Assembly: GCF_905475395.1 (NCBI RefSeq)
Contig: NC_058342.1
Span: 28,554,640-28,618,639, forward strand
Direction: 5' to 3'
Origin: Chrysoperla carnea
Taxonomy: Eukaryota; Arthropoda; Insecta; Neuroptera; Chrysopidae
DNA length: 64,000 bases
Shown here: one piece after another, positions 1-12,003 of the stretch
Numbering within the stretch: the first letter of the stretch is position 1
Layout of the letters: each line of letters opens with the position of its first letter
The notes under the pieces: model-generated
The model's input: the letters and a program-made list of their open reading frames with translations, nothing else
The model's database searches: none
What the model was told of the DNA's origin: nothing
Translations under genes and position numbers: made by a program

Positions 1-125
1 CTAATTAGGTGATTTTATGAACACCTATGACAAAATTTTATTCCTAGCATCATTATTTTTAAGCGTTACAAACTTGGGACTAAACTTAATATACTATGTA
101 TATTTCATATATACATGGTATAAAA
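1..125 (+). repeat. family-1 repeat, 3' end
   Basis: The window opens inside a copy. CTAATTAGGTGATTTTATGA matches 3129 onward of the full copy, and the copy ends ATACATGGTATA. The open frame at 17-208 derives from the repeat and is not a gene. Confidence 0.8.
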
Positions 126-301
126 AGTATAATTTTTCATTAAACTTTCTCATAATTTATAATAATATGTATTCATACAAAATCTTTAACGATTTTTTTT
201 TTATGTAAGAATATTTAAAAAAAGATTTGTTCAATTTTGAATTTATTTTATGTTGAGTTGTTCAGATATTGCTCTTTTCGCAAGGAATATTATTTTATGC
301 A

Positions 302-480
302 TGGGCGTCGCAAAGGGGGAGCAAGTAGGGGCAGATGCCCTCTCTTCTAGAGATTCACAAAAGTGGTTCCAAGCATCCACTTTCTTAAAAAAAGTAGAAT
401 TCTCTTGAATTTAAAATTTCAGTTATCAGATGAGTTTAGTATGAAATTAGAATCAACCAAGCTACCTAAAAATTTCCAAC
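302..480 (+). repeat. GGCGTCGCC element end fragment
   Basis: GGGCGTCGCAAAGGGGGAGC and GGGGCAGATGCCC, then TCTAGAGATTC match the right end of 55265-56022 (GAGTCTCTAGAAGGGGGATC) inverted. Confidence 0.55.
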
Positions 481-529
481 TAACCAACCATCTTTTGTTA
501 ACGGGCAGACAAACGGGAGTACAGTAGCA

Positions 530-1125
530 CGCATTTAACGCTTGGAAGAATATTTTTCGAGATAACGCCAGAAAAATTCATAGTACCGTTTTTCTCAAAA
601 AATACTCGTCCAATCGTCAAATGAACTCTCTTTTTTAATTTTTTTTATCACATTTTCCTTCAAAACTGAGTTTCGTCAAATTCCAAAACAAAAAAATTTT
701 TACGGTTTTTTTCGAATTTTTACGGTTTTTTCGAAGTGGTTGGTTAAGAAAATTGCAAAAAATTTATAAAATTTTTACTGTCTCCAATTTCGATAAAACT
801 CTGTACATAAGGTAATTTTGATCCAAAATTACAAAAATTGCGTTCATTTAACGCTTCGGCGAATAATTGTCGAGATAACGACAGAAAACGATTCATAATA
901 CCGTTTTTCTCAAAAAATACCAATCGTCAAAAGAACTAGCTTTTTGGATTTTAGGCAAATTGTCTTAACTGGGTTTTATCAAATTCCCATTGCTTACGAT
1001 TTTTTCGAATTTTTCTAAGAAAACAAATTCAAATTAATCAAACTTAAAAAATTTTTCCCTAATTGCAAAAAATCGACAAAATTTTACTGTCTGCAATTTT
1101 GATAATACAGAGGTACATAAGGTAA
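530..1125 (+). repeat. two tandem monomers of a ~312 bp satellite-like repeat
   Basis: CATTTAACGCTT recurs at about 533 and 845, and GAGATAACG(C/A)CAGAAAA plus CCGTTTTTCTCAAAAAATAC recur with the same ~312 bp spacing. Blocks such as CAATCGTCAAATGAAC and CATAAGGTAATTTTGATCCA tie it to the array at 36.3-37.3 kb. Confidence 0.7.
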
Positions 1126-1286
1126 TTTTGATTAGTCACTGATGATAATATTCGCCTGTCTGTCATCACCTATCGCGCCTGAATCACCTGGTAGACCTTA
1201 ACAGTTTAGTATATGATAACCGAAAAATTCATTGCATTCTTCTTTATCGACATATTTCATTGTTTATGGTTGATAGAAGTTAAATC

Positions 1287-1640
1287 TCTTTATATTATAA
1301 ATGTGAAAGTAAGGAAGTTTGTTTGTGTGTTTGTTAGGCTTTCACGCAATAATTAATGAACTGATTTGAATGAGACTTAACAATAATATAGCTCATACAT
1401 CAGAATAACACATGAGCTATAATTTATAAAGATATATTAAAAAAACAATTAAATTTAGTCTATGGCATTTCACTGCGCCATCTATGAGCATTATTTTGAA
1501 CGAGAAGATGTTGAACTAGATACAATTCATGATCATTTCAAAAAGATACAATGTATAACATTTCAAAAAGAATTGAAATCTGTACATATATTTTACCTGT
1601 GTAAAACAATCCCTACCCCTATTTCGAATGTTGTAAAAGA
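1287..1640 (+). repeat. family-2 (Helitron-like) repeat
   Basis: It starts TATATTATAAATGTGAAAGT, has TTTGTTTG runs and GCTTTCACGCAA, and continues to the CACTGCGCCATCTATGAGCA block. The frame at 1462-1647 is repeat-derived. The family is closest to the copy at 5290-5668. Confidence 0.65.
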
Positions 1641-1865
1641 GGGATAAGTGAGAGCAAAAAAAAAAAAACTTTTTATATTATTTATTATTACTATACTACT
1701 ATATGGATGTAAAATCTAATCTTACCTATATATTTCAATAAAAAATACAATATTTACAAAAAAAAAGCTGTAATTAAATGAATTATTGCTGGAGAGAGTT
1801 TTTAATTGATATAAATATATACGTTACAGTAAATGAGAATAATGCGGGTTTTATTAGTAATTGAT

Positions 1866-2325
1866 AATAGGGTATTCTACTATGTTTGAAAAAGTACTTC
1901 AAAATGTTGATTTTGCTAATAAAAAGCCACCAAAAATTTTTTTCGGAAAAATACAGACGTTTTCTTGCCAAAAACTTAAATTAAATTTAAAACCTTTTTT
2001 AAACTGTCAAAAACGCTGTAATCCATTTTTATGATGTAATATCGGTACCATTATACGAAATAACACAGATAAGTTTGACAGATATAGTCATAGACAACTA
2101 ATTATAATAAATATAAATATTTATTACCTATGGATATATTATACCCAGCTGTCTACACTGAACTAACTGATGGTCTATGGGTCATATCGATATGACATCA
2201 CATTAGGGTTTGTCCGCGTTTTAGGTCTCGTGATATACAGTTTAAAAATTACGATTTTTAATTTTAATTTTATAAAAGAAAAATGTGCTTTTTTGACTCG
2301 AATATTTAAGTAAATATTTACATAA
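1866..2325 (-). mobile_element. AATAGGGTATT MITE, one end decayed
   Basis: It begins AATAGGGTATTCTACTATG and shares AAGTACTTCAAAATGTTGAT, GGAAAAATACAGACG and the CACxTTAGGGTTTGTCCGCG block, inverted, with 27741-28263 and 50046-50519. The frame at 1783-1971 is part of it. Confidence 0.7.
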
Positions 2326-2440
2326 AGGAAATGGATCAAATTTGACTTGCAAGATTTGATTACAGACAGACAACGGGACAGTTGAAACTAAATAAAAGCT
2401 TCACCGTGCTTGCCCAAACAGTCGGACTTACTTTAATATA
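2326..2440 (-). repeat. repeat shared with 46.98 kb
   Basis: The reverse complement gives CTTTTATTTAGTTTCAACTG, TCCCGTTGTCTGTCTGTAAT and CTTGCAAGTC, found also at 46975-47035. Confidence 0.6.
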
Positions 2441-2733
2441 CATATTTCAAAACTAAAATGTGAACCAGCGTAACTTAATAACATCTGTGATTAAAGCAAT
2501 TATTCACTTTTACCGTGACATTTAAACAAATAGGTGTATAAAAATTTATAAATAATATTCATAGATTATGTCAATATTCTCATTCATTCTTGTTCTAATG
2601 CTAGTGTTAGGTTTAATTAGATAAATTATAGTCTTTGATTCTAATACCATAGGTAAAAAAATCCATTTGATTTAATTATAAAGCAATGTTCACATTTACA
2701 AAAATTTTATATATACATATAGTTACACAAAAA

Positions 2734-3256
2734 ACAAGTGAAAACAAACAATTGACTGAGATAATTGTTGAAATACCATGTATAGACAGTGTTGATTACT
2801 CTATCACATTATACATACATACATATCATACATACATAACTGATATTCCCATTTAATACATACTATACAATTTGCGCCTAATTTGCGCCCTCACGGGTAA
2901 ACAATGATGTTTACGATAAAATGTTTCAAACAAAAGTTGTTTATTTTTTTATAAGAAACATTTTGTACATTTATACTTTTGCTCTATCTGTAACGGTTTA
3001 CAAGATGGGTCCTACGAACTTGACCTCACTTTTTACGTCCTTTTTACCCAAATTTCAACTTGATATCTGTTTTCGTTTTTGAGTTACCGTGTCCACAGAC
3101 GGACGAACGGACGGACAACCGAAAATGGACTAATTAGGTCATTTTATGAACATCTATACCAAAATTTTGTTCGTAGCATCAATATTTTTAAGCGTCTCAA
3201 ACTTGGGATTAAACTTAATATACCTTGCATATTACATGTATGCATGGTATAAAAAT
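2734..3256 (+). repeat. family-1 interspersed repeat, full-length copy (~520 bp)
   Basis: This is the best complete copy of the dominant repeat. It starts CAAGTGAAAACAAACAATTG, passes a hairpin GTAAACAATGATGTTTAC, a (GACG)n-like stretch CAGACGGACGAACGGACGG, a second hairpin-prone AGGTCATTTTATGAACATCT, and ends GCATGGTATA. No coding potential or clear terminal inverted repeat is seen. It is non-autonomous and its class is undetermined. Confidence 0.8.
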
Positions 3257-3259
3257 AAT

Positions 3260-4230
3260 TTAATTTTTTGTACAAAACTATTCAAATTATTTCGATTGTG
3301 TAATAAAGTTTAGGCAATTTATATTACATTTACGTAAAACTATTAGCTATATAATTAAAGAATTGTAAGAACTTGTTTTAAAAAATTGAACTTGTTCTTA
3401 TATTATAAATAACTGTAATCCCTTTTTTTTTTTGCAATGACCGTATTAACCTAAATATTCCACAAGACACAACTTTATAGCATTTCTGTATATTTTTATA
3501 ATTCATAATATATTATTAGAAATATTGTTTATAGAATCGAACAATATTTATTAATGTGGAGTAGATGAGGCGTTCCGATTCATTCTTGATATTTTAAATT
3601 AAGCGCCTCAAGCTTTTATAGTAGTTTTTCGTAGTTTTTAAGGTTTAAGGTAGTTCGGTTGTTTGAGCAAGTACAAATTGTACAAAAATTAAACGGTGAT
3701 TAAGCTTCAAAACTTTACTTTACGGCGCTTTCCATAAAAAAAGATAAAAAAACTTTGGTTTTTATTATATTTACGTCATACAAATTGCCTAATTACCTAG
3801 TTGACCGTGACGGCCGGACTACTTTAACGTCCAAAACTCCTTCAATTCGAAAAATTTGAAATTTCTTATCGATTTGAAATATTAAATATAAGAGAATTAT
3901 AATCAAATTGATATTCGCCGGTTTTGAGTGTGAATATGGCGTTATTTAAACTCTTAACATGAATGAAATTGTATGCATATATTTACTTGATCATTCATAA
4001 ACTAAAATGCTTGGCTTTTATGAATGAATTTGTAACACTCAATGAAACTTTTATAATATAATGTATAATATAGGGTCTTTCAATGAAAATGGTACTTTTT
4101 TAAATTGAAAAAACTAATTTGCCTAGAGTATTAGGAGAACATCTGTAAAAACTAACATGTTTGCCTAATAAACTTAATATTTAAATTTATTATATTTTTT
4201 CGTTCAAATTATTTGTCTAGCATATTTTTC
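3260..4230. other. AT-rich stretch without recognised genes
   Basis: Sequence 3640-3670 (GGTAGTTCGGTTGTTTGAGC) resembles 14928-14945; otherwise no feature is seen. Possible myoglianin N-terminal exons were looked for here and not found. Confidence 0.5.
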
Positions 4231-4234
4231 GTAA

Positions 4235-4405
4235 GCGATACATTTTTAAATCGTGAGTATATTTTTCGTCAATACTAGACATAATAAGCTGTAAAATGAG
4301 GGGTGAAAAATGGAACTTGATAAAGGAATAAGATAATAAGGGTATAGGACAGAAAAAAAACTTGCTAGAGTAAAAATATATAAGACAAAAGTGAACTCAC
4401 CCGCT
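4235..4405 (+). repeat. copy of the 42.0-42.4 kb repeat
   Basis: AAAATGAGGGGTGAAAAATG, TTGATAAAGGAATAAGATAA and the AACTTGCTAGAG end match 42160-42260 inverted. The two short frames here are not genes. Confidence 0.5.
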
Positions 4406-4611
4406 TCGCTGGGTTTAAAAGTAAAGATTGATAAAGGTTGCTCTCGTTTATCCACTTTCTATAACACTCGAAATAATGGTAAGAATTTTTTAACACAAGT
4501 AAAATATATGTATGGTTTTCTATATTTTTAAATGTATAATTGTCGTAATTATTCATTGAGTATTTATATTGACTATTTTTACAGAAATCTGTAATTTATG
4601 GTTATGTCAAA

Positions 4612-4810
4612 TTAAATTAATTTTTAAATTTTATTTTTATTAATATATCTTTATAAATTTATAAATTACATCTCATGTGTTATTCTGAAGTATCAGCTAT
4701 ATTGCTGTACAGTTTCATTAAAAATCATTCGCTAGTTTTATCGTGAAAGCGTAACAAACAAACAAACAAACAAACATGCTTACTTTCGCATTTCTAATAT
4801 ATAGAGGTTC
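4612..4810 (-). repeat. family-2 repeat, inverted partial copy
   Basis: The reverse complement carries the AAAxATGCGAAAGTAAGCATG and (TTTG)n block, then GTTACGCTTTCACG. Confidence 0.6.
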
Positions 4811-5039
4811 ACATTTGAACGATATTTTGTAAAAAAACATAACTATAGTGTCTAAAACACAAAATAAATCACAGTTTATTTTGATACGTTAAATGTTTTT
4901 ATTCAAATTTTAAAAGTATCACTCTTATTGAAAAACCTTATACAAACACTTAATCTAATATCATATAGAACCCTATGTTCAGCTGATCACTCACTCACTG
5001 ATCTAAATAAATTTTTAAACAAACTACTACATGCCATAG

Positions 5040-5288
5040 AAAGATGCGTTTTTTTGCATTCAACGTGAAAACGGTAAAAAATGGAAAATTTCAATTTTTT
5101 CATTTCAACACTTCCAACAATTGGATAATCACAATTACAATTTTCTGATATCTGCCTTCGTTTTCGAAATATCGAAAGCTCAATAATTAAATAAAATTTT
5201 CAATTTTCTATATTTTGAAAATTACGCCAGATAGCGATAATTTTATTATTACCTACTTATCGTCAAGTTATAATATAATTCACTATCA
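5040..5288 (+). repeat. degenerate copy of the 49.1 kb MITE interior
   Basis: TTCTGATATCTGCCTTCGTT, TTCGAAATATCGAAAGCTCA and the GTCAAGTTATAATATAATTC block are shared. It abuts the family-2 element at 5290. Confidence 0.5.
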
Positions 5289-5289
5289 A

Positions 5290-5668
5290 AATTTATATTA
5301 TAAATGTGAAAGTAAGGATGTTTGTTTGTCCGTTTGTTTGTTTGTTTGTAACGCTTTCACGCAAAAACTATCGAACGGATTTGAAGTAAACTGTACAAGA
5401 TTATAGCTCATACATCAGTATGAGTTATCATTTATACAACGCATGATAATTTATAAAGTTATATTTAAAAAAAATTATATTTAATTTGACATTTTACTGC
5501 TACATCTATGATCGTGACTTTGAACCATAAATTAAAGATTTCTGTAAAAGTTTAAAATGGGAAATGTCAAAAATTCATGGCCATCTTATCTGAGATCAAG
5601 ATAGGTGGAGGCTATTAACCGGTGGTTTTATTTTTAAGACTAGTGAAGCGGGGGTATCAAGCTAGTTG
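5290..5668 (+). mobile_element. family-2 repeat, best copy, possible non-autonomous Helitron
   Basis: It runs from TTATATTATAAATGTGAAAG through (TTTG)n, GCTTTCACGCAA and TAGCTCATACATCA to GCGAAGCGGGGGTATCAAG, ending CTAGT. Helitrons end in a small hairpin followed by CTRR(T), and there is no terminal inverted repeat, so the class is plausible but unproven. It ends about 225 bases before the first visible myoglianin exon. Confidence 0.5.
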
Positions 5669-5893
5669 AAAATATAAATTTTTGTTTATTTATTTACATT
5701 TATACCGTCATACATCCTCAACCCACAAAAAAACTGCAATTTTTTGTTTAGATTACCGATTAATTCAGCAAAATCTGGTTGAAACTTACTTAATCAGTGT
5801 ATACATTTTTTTGGGAAACTCTAGATTGGGACCACTTAAGTAATGTTTTCTAATTCAAACTCGAATCTAATAAATTTTTTCTATTTTTTTCAG

Positions 5894-6507
5894 TTCGTCT
5901 ACGTCATGGATGGAAAGAACATAATGTATTAATATTTCGTTTCTCGGATAAAACGTTACGTCATCCAGTCAAAGAAGCCATATTGAATGTTTGGGTAAAT
6001 CCTCCGTCACGGAACCATCATCGTAAGAAAAGAACACCATCTCCAACGAAAAGCAAACATAACGAAACCGTCCCCAACAATCATAAACACAGTGAAAATA
6101 TTTTAAAGCGGTCAAAACGTAGTAAATCTACGGACAATGATAATAAATTCGGTGACGAACATTCGCGTCCTGTTATAAACAAAGAAAATGATTATATATC
6201 AGTGATTCCAACCTCAGTGTTCCCACCACTTGACATCGAAGAACCCGAAACAATTACGGTTAGTGTTTATAAAGTGCATAAAAATCAAAAAAATCCGGAA
6301 ACACCTAGTTTTGAGTTAATTGCATCGGAAAATGTGTTACGGTCGCATTTAAAAGGTGATGGAAAATGGATACCATTGGATATATCGCCAATGTTATCGT
6401 CATGGTTTAAAGCTCCACGTGAAAATTGGGGCTTTGTTGTACGTGCGGAAGATGAAAATGGCGTTGGTTTCGATGTACAACATTGTAAGAGTGAAGATGA
6501 TTCAAAA
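5894..6507 (+). CDS. myo: myoglianin (GDF8/11-like TGF-beta ligand), prodomain exon, partial gene
   Basis: This internal exon encodes 204 codons of the TGF-beta prodomain. It opens after a pyrimidine-rich acceptor ending in cag at 5891-5893 (incoming phase 1; first full codon 5896) and closes at a GTAAGT donor at 6508 (phase 0). The reading starts RLRHGWKEHNVLIFRFSDK and continues into a LNVWV strand. A poorly conserved basic insertion of about 65 residues follows. The conserved prodomain core then resumes with KWIPLDISPMLSSWF and WGFVVRAEDENG, which match the WxxIDxxxxLxxWL and lGIEIkAlDENG blocks known from myostatin/GDF11 prodomains. In this family the prodomain folds and secretes the ligand dimer and keeps it latent outside the cell. 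The insertion contains two R-X-K-R motifs (6022-6033 and 6109-6120). Signal peptide and N-terminal prodomain exons were not found in 1-5893 and are probably upstream of the window. A TTG at 5983 is not a start; the frame is open through it from the splice acceptor. Confidence 0.93.
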
Positions 6508-7150
6508 GTAAGTTACCTAATTTTGATTTTTGGTAAAAATTGCATTCTGAGATGAATATTTTTATTGGCCAGAATGCATAAGTTCTTTTTGCATTGGAAT
6601 ATTTTGTTGGGTAAATGCATTTAGAACGGAATTCTTCAAGCTTATATTTCTTCAATATTTCAACATAGTATTATTAAAGTAATATAGATGAGAGTTTCCT
6701 GCTGATTAAGGCCAAGACACTCGTATAAAGTTATTAAATTTTTGTATTGTAATCCCTCCTTGATACACATTTTGATTGCAAATTTTAATCGCACAATTAG
6801 AAGAAGATTAAAATTGACTTCTTAGATTTATAATATTTTTTGTTAGTTTCGAATTCGACTCATGTGGAGAGATTACTTCTATGATACTATTCTTTAAATA
6901 AAGCATTGCTGAATTTGTTGTCTACTATTGAATTCTTTCATATACAAAATTCGAGCAGTTACTTGCTCGCTTCGCTAGAAAATTATAAAATCCTTCAAAA
7001 ATAGTACTCAAAATAAATATAAAATATGATTGGATGGGTATGGGGTATGGATATGGAGGTTAGCGGGCCATGCTCGAGCATCGGGCCTCGAAGCAATGGT
7101 TCAGAGCACCTAGCCAAATAGACCCTCGCACTCTATCCCCGCTACGCTTT

Positions 7151-7609
7151 TCAGTGGCTATTATAACCAACTGATGTTCTGAAACCCAGGATTTGCCTAG
7201 CGCTGAGTTTCCTAATTTCTTCTGGTTCGACTATGGCCGGACCAAACCATTTCCTTCGCTGCTGTATGAGCGCCGGGCAGTAACAGAGAAAGTGGGTCGA
7301 TGTTTCTTCTGAATTTTCTCCGCATCTGTCACACGCGGGAGATCTTTTTCCAATCTGATGTTGGAACTTGTTCAGGTTATCATGCCCTGTGAGTAACTCT
7401 ACGATGACTCTAATATCAGCTCTGTTTAGTTTCAAGATCTCCTCGGCTCTGTTACCGAGCGAGTTTCCTTCACCCAACAGGCTTTTGGCGATTCGCTCTC
7501 CTTCGTAGCTGGTCCATGCCTTTAATTGTTGGTTTTTCAGATTATCTTCTAATATGTTAAGACCTTCTTGGTATGGCATCTTCGCAAGCTTTTCTTGAGT
7601 GGGAGCCAT
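7151..7609 (-). pseudogene. non-LTR retrotransposon ORF2 C-terminal fragment (zinc-knuckle tail)
   Basis: About 152 residues remain open on the minus strand. The region VIVELLTGHDNLNKFQH is followed by a Cys/His cluster, CDRCGENSEET then HFLCYCPAL, and by RQILGFRTS. This is the C-terminal arrangement after the reverse transcriptase and RNase H domains in insect non-LTR retrotransposon ORF2 proteins (the zf-RVT type region). Reverse transcriptase and RNase H were not found upstream (7610-7740), so it is a 5'-truncated copy, as is usual for target-primed insertion. It lies antisense inside the large myoglianin intron. The frame is still open across the whole fragment, suggesting a fairly young insertion. 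The exact clade (Jockey, I, LOA and so on) cannot be set from this fragment. Confidence 0.75.
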
Positions 7610-7751
7610 GGTTGGATGATTGGATACACTTAAAAAAAATTTGTCCTCTGTTCTTGACCTTCAGAATCTGTATACAGCATATAGTTCCCTTATCGTTGAC
7701 CGTTAACCCTCGCACTCTCCTCAATCTTATTATTTGAAACTAAAACACCAA

Positions 7752-8070
7752 AGGGCGTCTCAAGCCGATAGCGAATAGGGGGGCAAGTTGATTTATGGAA
7801 AATAGGAAAAGTATAAATTCTAGGTTTGTTCAAATAAAAATATAGGAGACAAAATTTATTTTTTATTTTAAAATTTATGTGAAAACAGGCGTGGATCTAG
7901 GGTTAAATTTTGTAGAGTCACTGGAGTCCGGATTTATACTGATGGAAATCGTTTGCCTAAAAATTTATTTTTTCCCCTTTTCCTAAAAACTTGTTTTTAA
8001 AAAGGATTTTATTTAGTTTTTATACCATATATACCATGTGTGTTTGTATCATCTACCCATATACATATCT
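7752..8070 (+). mobile_element. GGCGTCGCC element, left part
   Basis: GGGCGTCTCAAGCCGATAGC, then AAGTTGATTTATGGAAAATA and GGAAAAGTATAAATTCTAGG match 55264-55560. Confidence 0.65.
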
Positions 8071-9644
8071 GTAGTATGACAGAATACATCCGTTTAGTAA
8101 TGCACCTAAGCGAGAGGTATTATGTTTACAAGCAAAAGTTTTTACAAACATTAAACTCATCCGATTGGAGTGTTTTTAAATTTTTTAAAAGTTAACAATA
8201 AAAGTGATTGAATTTTTTTTTTAATTTCACAACTTTGCCCAGAGACCCGGGAACACCTCGAAAATCGTAGATGTAAGGAACAACTCGAAAACTGTAGACT
8301 TCGGCGCGGTTTAAATTCAAAGGCTAGCCAAACTCTCTTCTTAATCTTTGGACTTAAACCGTCCGACACCTTTGCAAATGGCGTTAGTAACATAACCTAC
8401 GCAAGCTTTTTATTCGAAAGATACTTAAAGAACAAAGCAAATAAACCTTGGTAAATATTTTTTTTATTATTTATGTAAAATAAACAAGAATCTACCAATG
8501 AGAATCATCTATAAAATTATCAATATTTATAATTTTAATTTTTTATTTATTTATGGCATCAATAATGAATAATTAAAATTTAATATATCCCATTTTTTAT
8601 CAAAATACAAATCAAATATTTAAAAAACAAAAAAATAAGTTATTTTTAAAAAATAAATTGTGTTGTTTTCAAAAAAGAAAATATAAATAGGTATAATAAA
8701 AGGTCTTTAAGGTAGTTGGGTCAAGAAAGCAAAACCTTAAGGTGGTATTTTAGTCTAGAAGCCTTTTAAAAGTTTAGGCATTTTTCAAACTAAGGTAAAA
8801 AACATGAAATATATTTTTGTAGCCAAAAATTCGTCGCCATCGACTTGACCTTAGCCAAAAATTCACAAAAATTCATGGCGTCTACATGGAAAAATTTTTT
8901 TTGGCTTTTTCGAATTTTTTGAAAATGCTTAAAATTGAAAATGCTTAAAGACCGATAGACAGATTTATTAAAAAGATTCCCACAAAATTTCAAAGGAATC
9001 GGTCCAGTTACTCGGGTCCCAGGTTCATGCGTTGGTTAAATATTATTTCGCTTTGTAAATCATAACCTCTACATAAATTTATTTTTTAATGCACTAACTA
9101 ATTAAACATAGTTTGATTTACGTGATTATTGAATGATATTTGAGAGTGAAAATATTAAAGCAGAGGAAATAATCTAAATAATTTAATTCATTTTAAGTAA
9201 TTTCATCATATTTCTGTCAAAACTTTTTTTGATTTTACTGAGTACGACTTATTAAACTAACGAAAGTACACGAACTCTGAAGGACATGGGACCCCTCTAC
9301 AATTTGGGTACCTCCGGCGGCCAGATTTAGTTCAAATAAGCGAAGTTTCGGTGTGTAAAATTTTGTAGCAGGCGATTGTTACAAAAGCGAGAGTTGTCTT
9401 GCAATTTGAAGTGGATTTCTTGGGAATCCTTTTCCAAATTCAACTAGAGAATTGCGAAGTGCTAAGTAGGTTGACTTAGTGTCTCGGAAGTGCCAGATAA
9501 GTTGGCCTTCTCGCCTTATTTTATGTCAAAATTTATTACTTTCTATAAAACTATAATTTTCACTTGGAACGAATGAAAATAATTTAAAAAAAAAATGAAA
9601 TAAGGAAACAAACCAAGTGTCCCCATCCATATAAGGGATGTACA

Positions 9645-9905
9645 TGCAGGGTAGATTAAGGGTTGAAATTATTTTTATTTTATTTTCAACTTTGATGATG
9701 AATTTTAGTATTAATTTTGTTATAAATATATAAACAAAAAATAAGAATACAACTTTTCGATATCTGCCTTCATTTACGAAATATCGAAAGTTAAATATTT
9801 AAACACAATTTTCAATTTTCAATATTTTGAAAATAATGGCAAATTTTAATGAAAAATTTTACTCTTACTTTTCGTCTTATATCGTCAAGTTATATCACTA
9901 TCAAC
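9645..9905 (+). repeat. degenerate copy of the 49.1 kb MITE interior
   Basis: CATGCAGGGTAGATTAAGGG, then TTTCGATATCTGCCTTCATT and ACGAAATATCGAAAG match 49200-49420 inverted. It runs directly into the family-1 copy at 9904. Confidence 0.55.
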
Positions 9906-10425
9906 AAGTAAAAACAAACAATTGACTGAGTTAACTGTTGAAATACCATGTATAGACATTGTTGATTACACTGTCACATTATATATATTTCACACACATA
10001 CATACATATATTTCACACATATATGACTGATATTCCCATATAATACATACTATACAATTTGCGCTTAATTTGCTCTCTCACGGATAAACAGTGATGTTTA
10101 CGAAAAAAATGTTTTAAACAAAAGTTGTCTATTTTTTTATAAGGAACATTTTTTACATTTAAACTTTTGTTCTATCTCTAACAGTTTACAAGATGGGTCC
10201 TACTGACCCAAGACCCAAATGACTTATGTCTCTTTTCGTTTTTGAGTAATCGTGATGACAGACGGACAGACGACAGACAAACAGACAACCGGAAATGGAC
10301 TAATTAGGTGATTTTATAAACACCTATACCAAAATTTTGTTTTGTCATAGCATCAATATTTTTAAGCGTTACAAACTTGGGACTTAACTTAGTATACCTT
10401 GGTATATATCATATGCACGAATAAA
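9904..10425 (+). repeat. family-1 repeat, full-length, inside myoglianin intron
   Basis: It aligns end to end with 2734-3256, with scattered substitutions and small indels. The terminal GGTATA block is decayed. Confidence 0.78.
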
Positions 10426-11464
10426 ATACAATATTTTAATCGAAATAAAATATCTGTACGACCTTTTGTTGAACAGAAAAAATTGTTAATTTTTGACTCT
10501 TAATCTGTTATAACAATTACACGGTCAAAGATAAAAGATCGCAACTAGTTGCAAACGACGTATTTTGTTAAAATTTTAATTTTTGCCAATTAATTTTTTT
10601 TCATCCGACGGACCATTTTCTTTAAGAAGTCAAAAAACCTCAAAACAATGAAAATTTCCTCTGAAAATCATAATTTTTAAGAATGAAGCCCATGGTTTAC
10701 AATTTTTTTTGTCACGATCGTATATAGCGCATTTTTTTATATGAAAATAGTCAATAAACTGACGTCTTTAAATTTGTGACGTAAAAAAAGTTTAGTCGTC
10801 TCATCTATCAAAAACCTAAAAAACAAAAATTCTATTTCAATAAAAAGCAAAATTAAGAAGAATTTTATGAAGGGTAAAGCTGATCTTTGTGCTAGAACTC
10901 TGCTGCTGATTAGTTTTATTTCTAATGACATTTTAAAAAAAACAATTAAGTTTTTGAGTCATGGTTTAAAGAAAAAAAAAATTACTAATAGCTATATTTT
11001 TTATCGATAGATAAGAACACTTTTTTCTTGTTTGAATATTATATTTTTCTTATAAAAGCATTAACGAGCCTGTCTTTAACCGATATTAAATGTGATACAG
11101 TCTTTATAGTCCAAGCGCGAAGTAAAAAAATGTGTTTCATCTTTTAAAAGTCGGTTGGGACTTTATAGACTTACAAAGTATTTCTGTCATCTATTGAGAA
11201 ATTATACCCCGTTGTGAGCGCAAAAAAAACCACGGTTTTATGAATTTCGATACTAATTGGTCGAGCCGTTTCGGAGAAACCTTGCTTACCGTCTTTGAAA
11301 GGGCTGTTTCGAGAAAAACAAGTTTAAAGTTTCAAAAACGTTTCGAAACGGACTATGGTCCGTTTCGACAAATACATGCTTAAACAATACTTAATTTACA
11401 CAGAAAGGGAGTGTAATAATACTTGGTTTTTATGCGTTATTTGTTATAATAATATAAGTAGCCA

Positions 11465-11715
11465 AATAGTTTTTTTGTAACAATTTTGCATTTAGAGACG
11501 CCTTCCACTATGATAAAATATATTTTCTGTTTAAGTAGTGTTTTATTGGATGAATTTGATTTTGAGGAATATATTTTTTATTAAGTGATTATAATAAGAG
11601 TAGAGTAAATATCTCGTAAATTAGGCTTCATATCAAAATTTGGTAAAGAATATTTTTTTTCTTTTTTTCTCAGCTTCTTCAGGAGGCAATAGTTCTGCAG
11701 TCACAAAAAAAAACA
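11465..11715 (+). repeat. 255 bp repeat shared with 56.9 kb
   Basis: AATTTTGCATTTAGA, CCTTCCACTATGATAAAATA, TTATTGGATGAATTTGATTT and TTCAGGAGGCAATAGTTCTG recur at 56945-57200. Both copies end in an ACACCxTGTAT motif. Confidence 0.75.
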
Positions 11716-12003
11716 CCGTGTATATTATATAACCAGTGACTGAACTACTAATGTTCACCGTGTTTCATGGAACACGAGCCTCGCGGCTTTTCCCTTATGG
11801 AACTATACACTGTACAAAATCTTTTAAACATCTCCTTTGTAGGAATGCATTATGTTTGGCTGATTTTCGATAATGTGCCGTGCGTCCATCACCTTTTTTG
11901 AGGACTGAATCCGCGCCTGGAACCGTCTATATTCATTAATCTAAAAACTATAATTTTTTTTTTAATTTAAATATGAAAATAATGCATTATTCGATAATTC
12001 TAG

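Larger units (their letters stand above)
6508..12003 (+). other. myoglianin intron, 5.5 kb, repeat-filled
   Basis: The intron is bounded by GTAAGT at 6508 and a TAG acceptor at 12001-12003, phase 0. It contains a minus-strand non-LTR retrotransposon tail (7151-7609), a fragment of the GGCGTCGCC-ended repeat (7752-8070), a degenerate copy of the AT-rich repeat seen at 49085 (9645-9905), a full family-1 copy (9904-10425) and a 255 bp repeat shared with 56940-57200 (11465-11715). No additional exon was seen in it. Confidence 0.85.

Noticed and set aside
17..208. 63-codon frame at the window start
   Set aside because: It lies in the end of family 1; the same sequence recurs at 3129, 29470, 40115 and 40758 with other frames.
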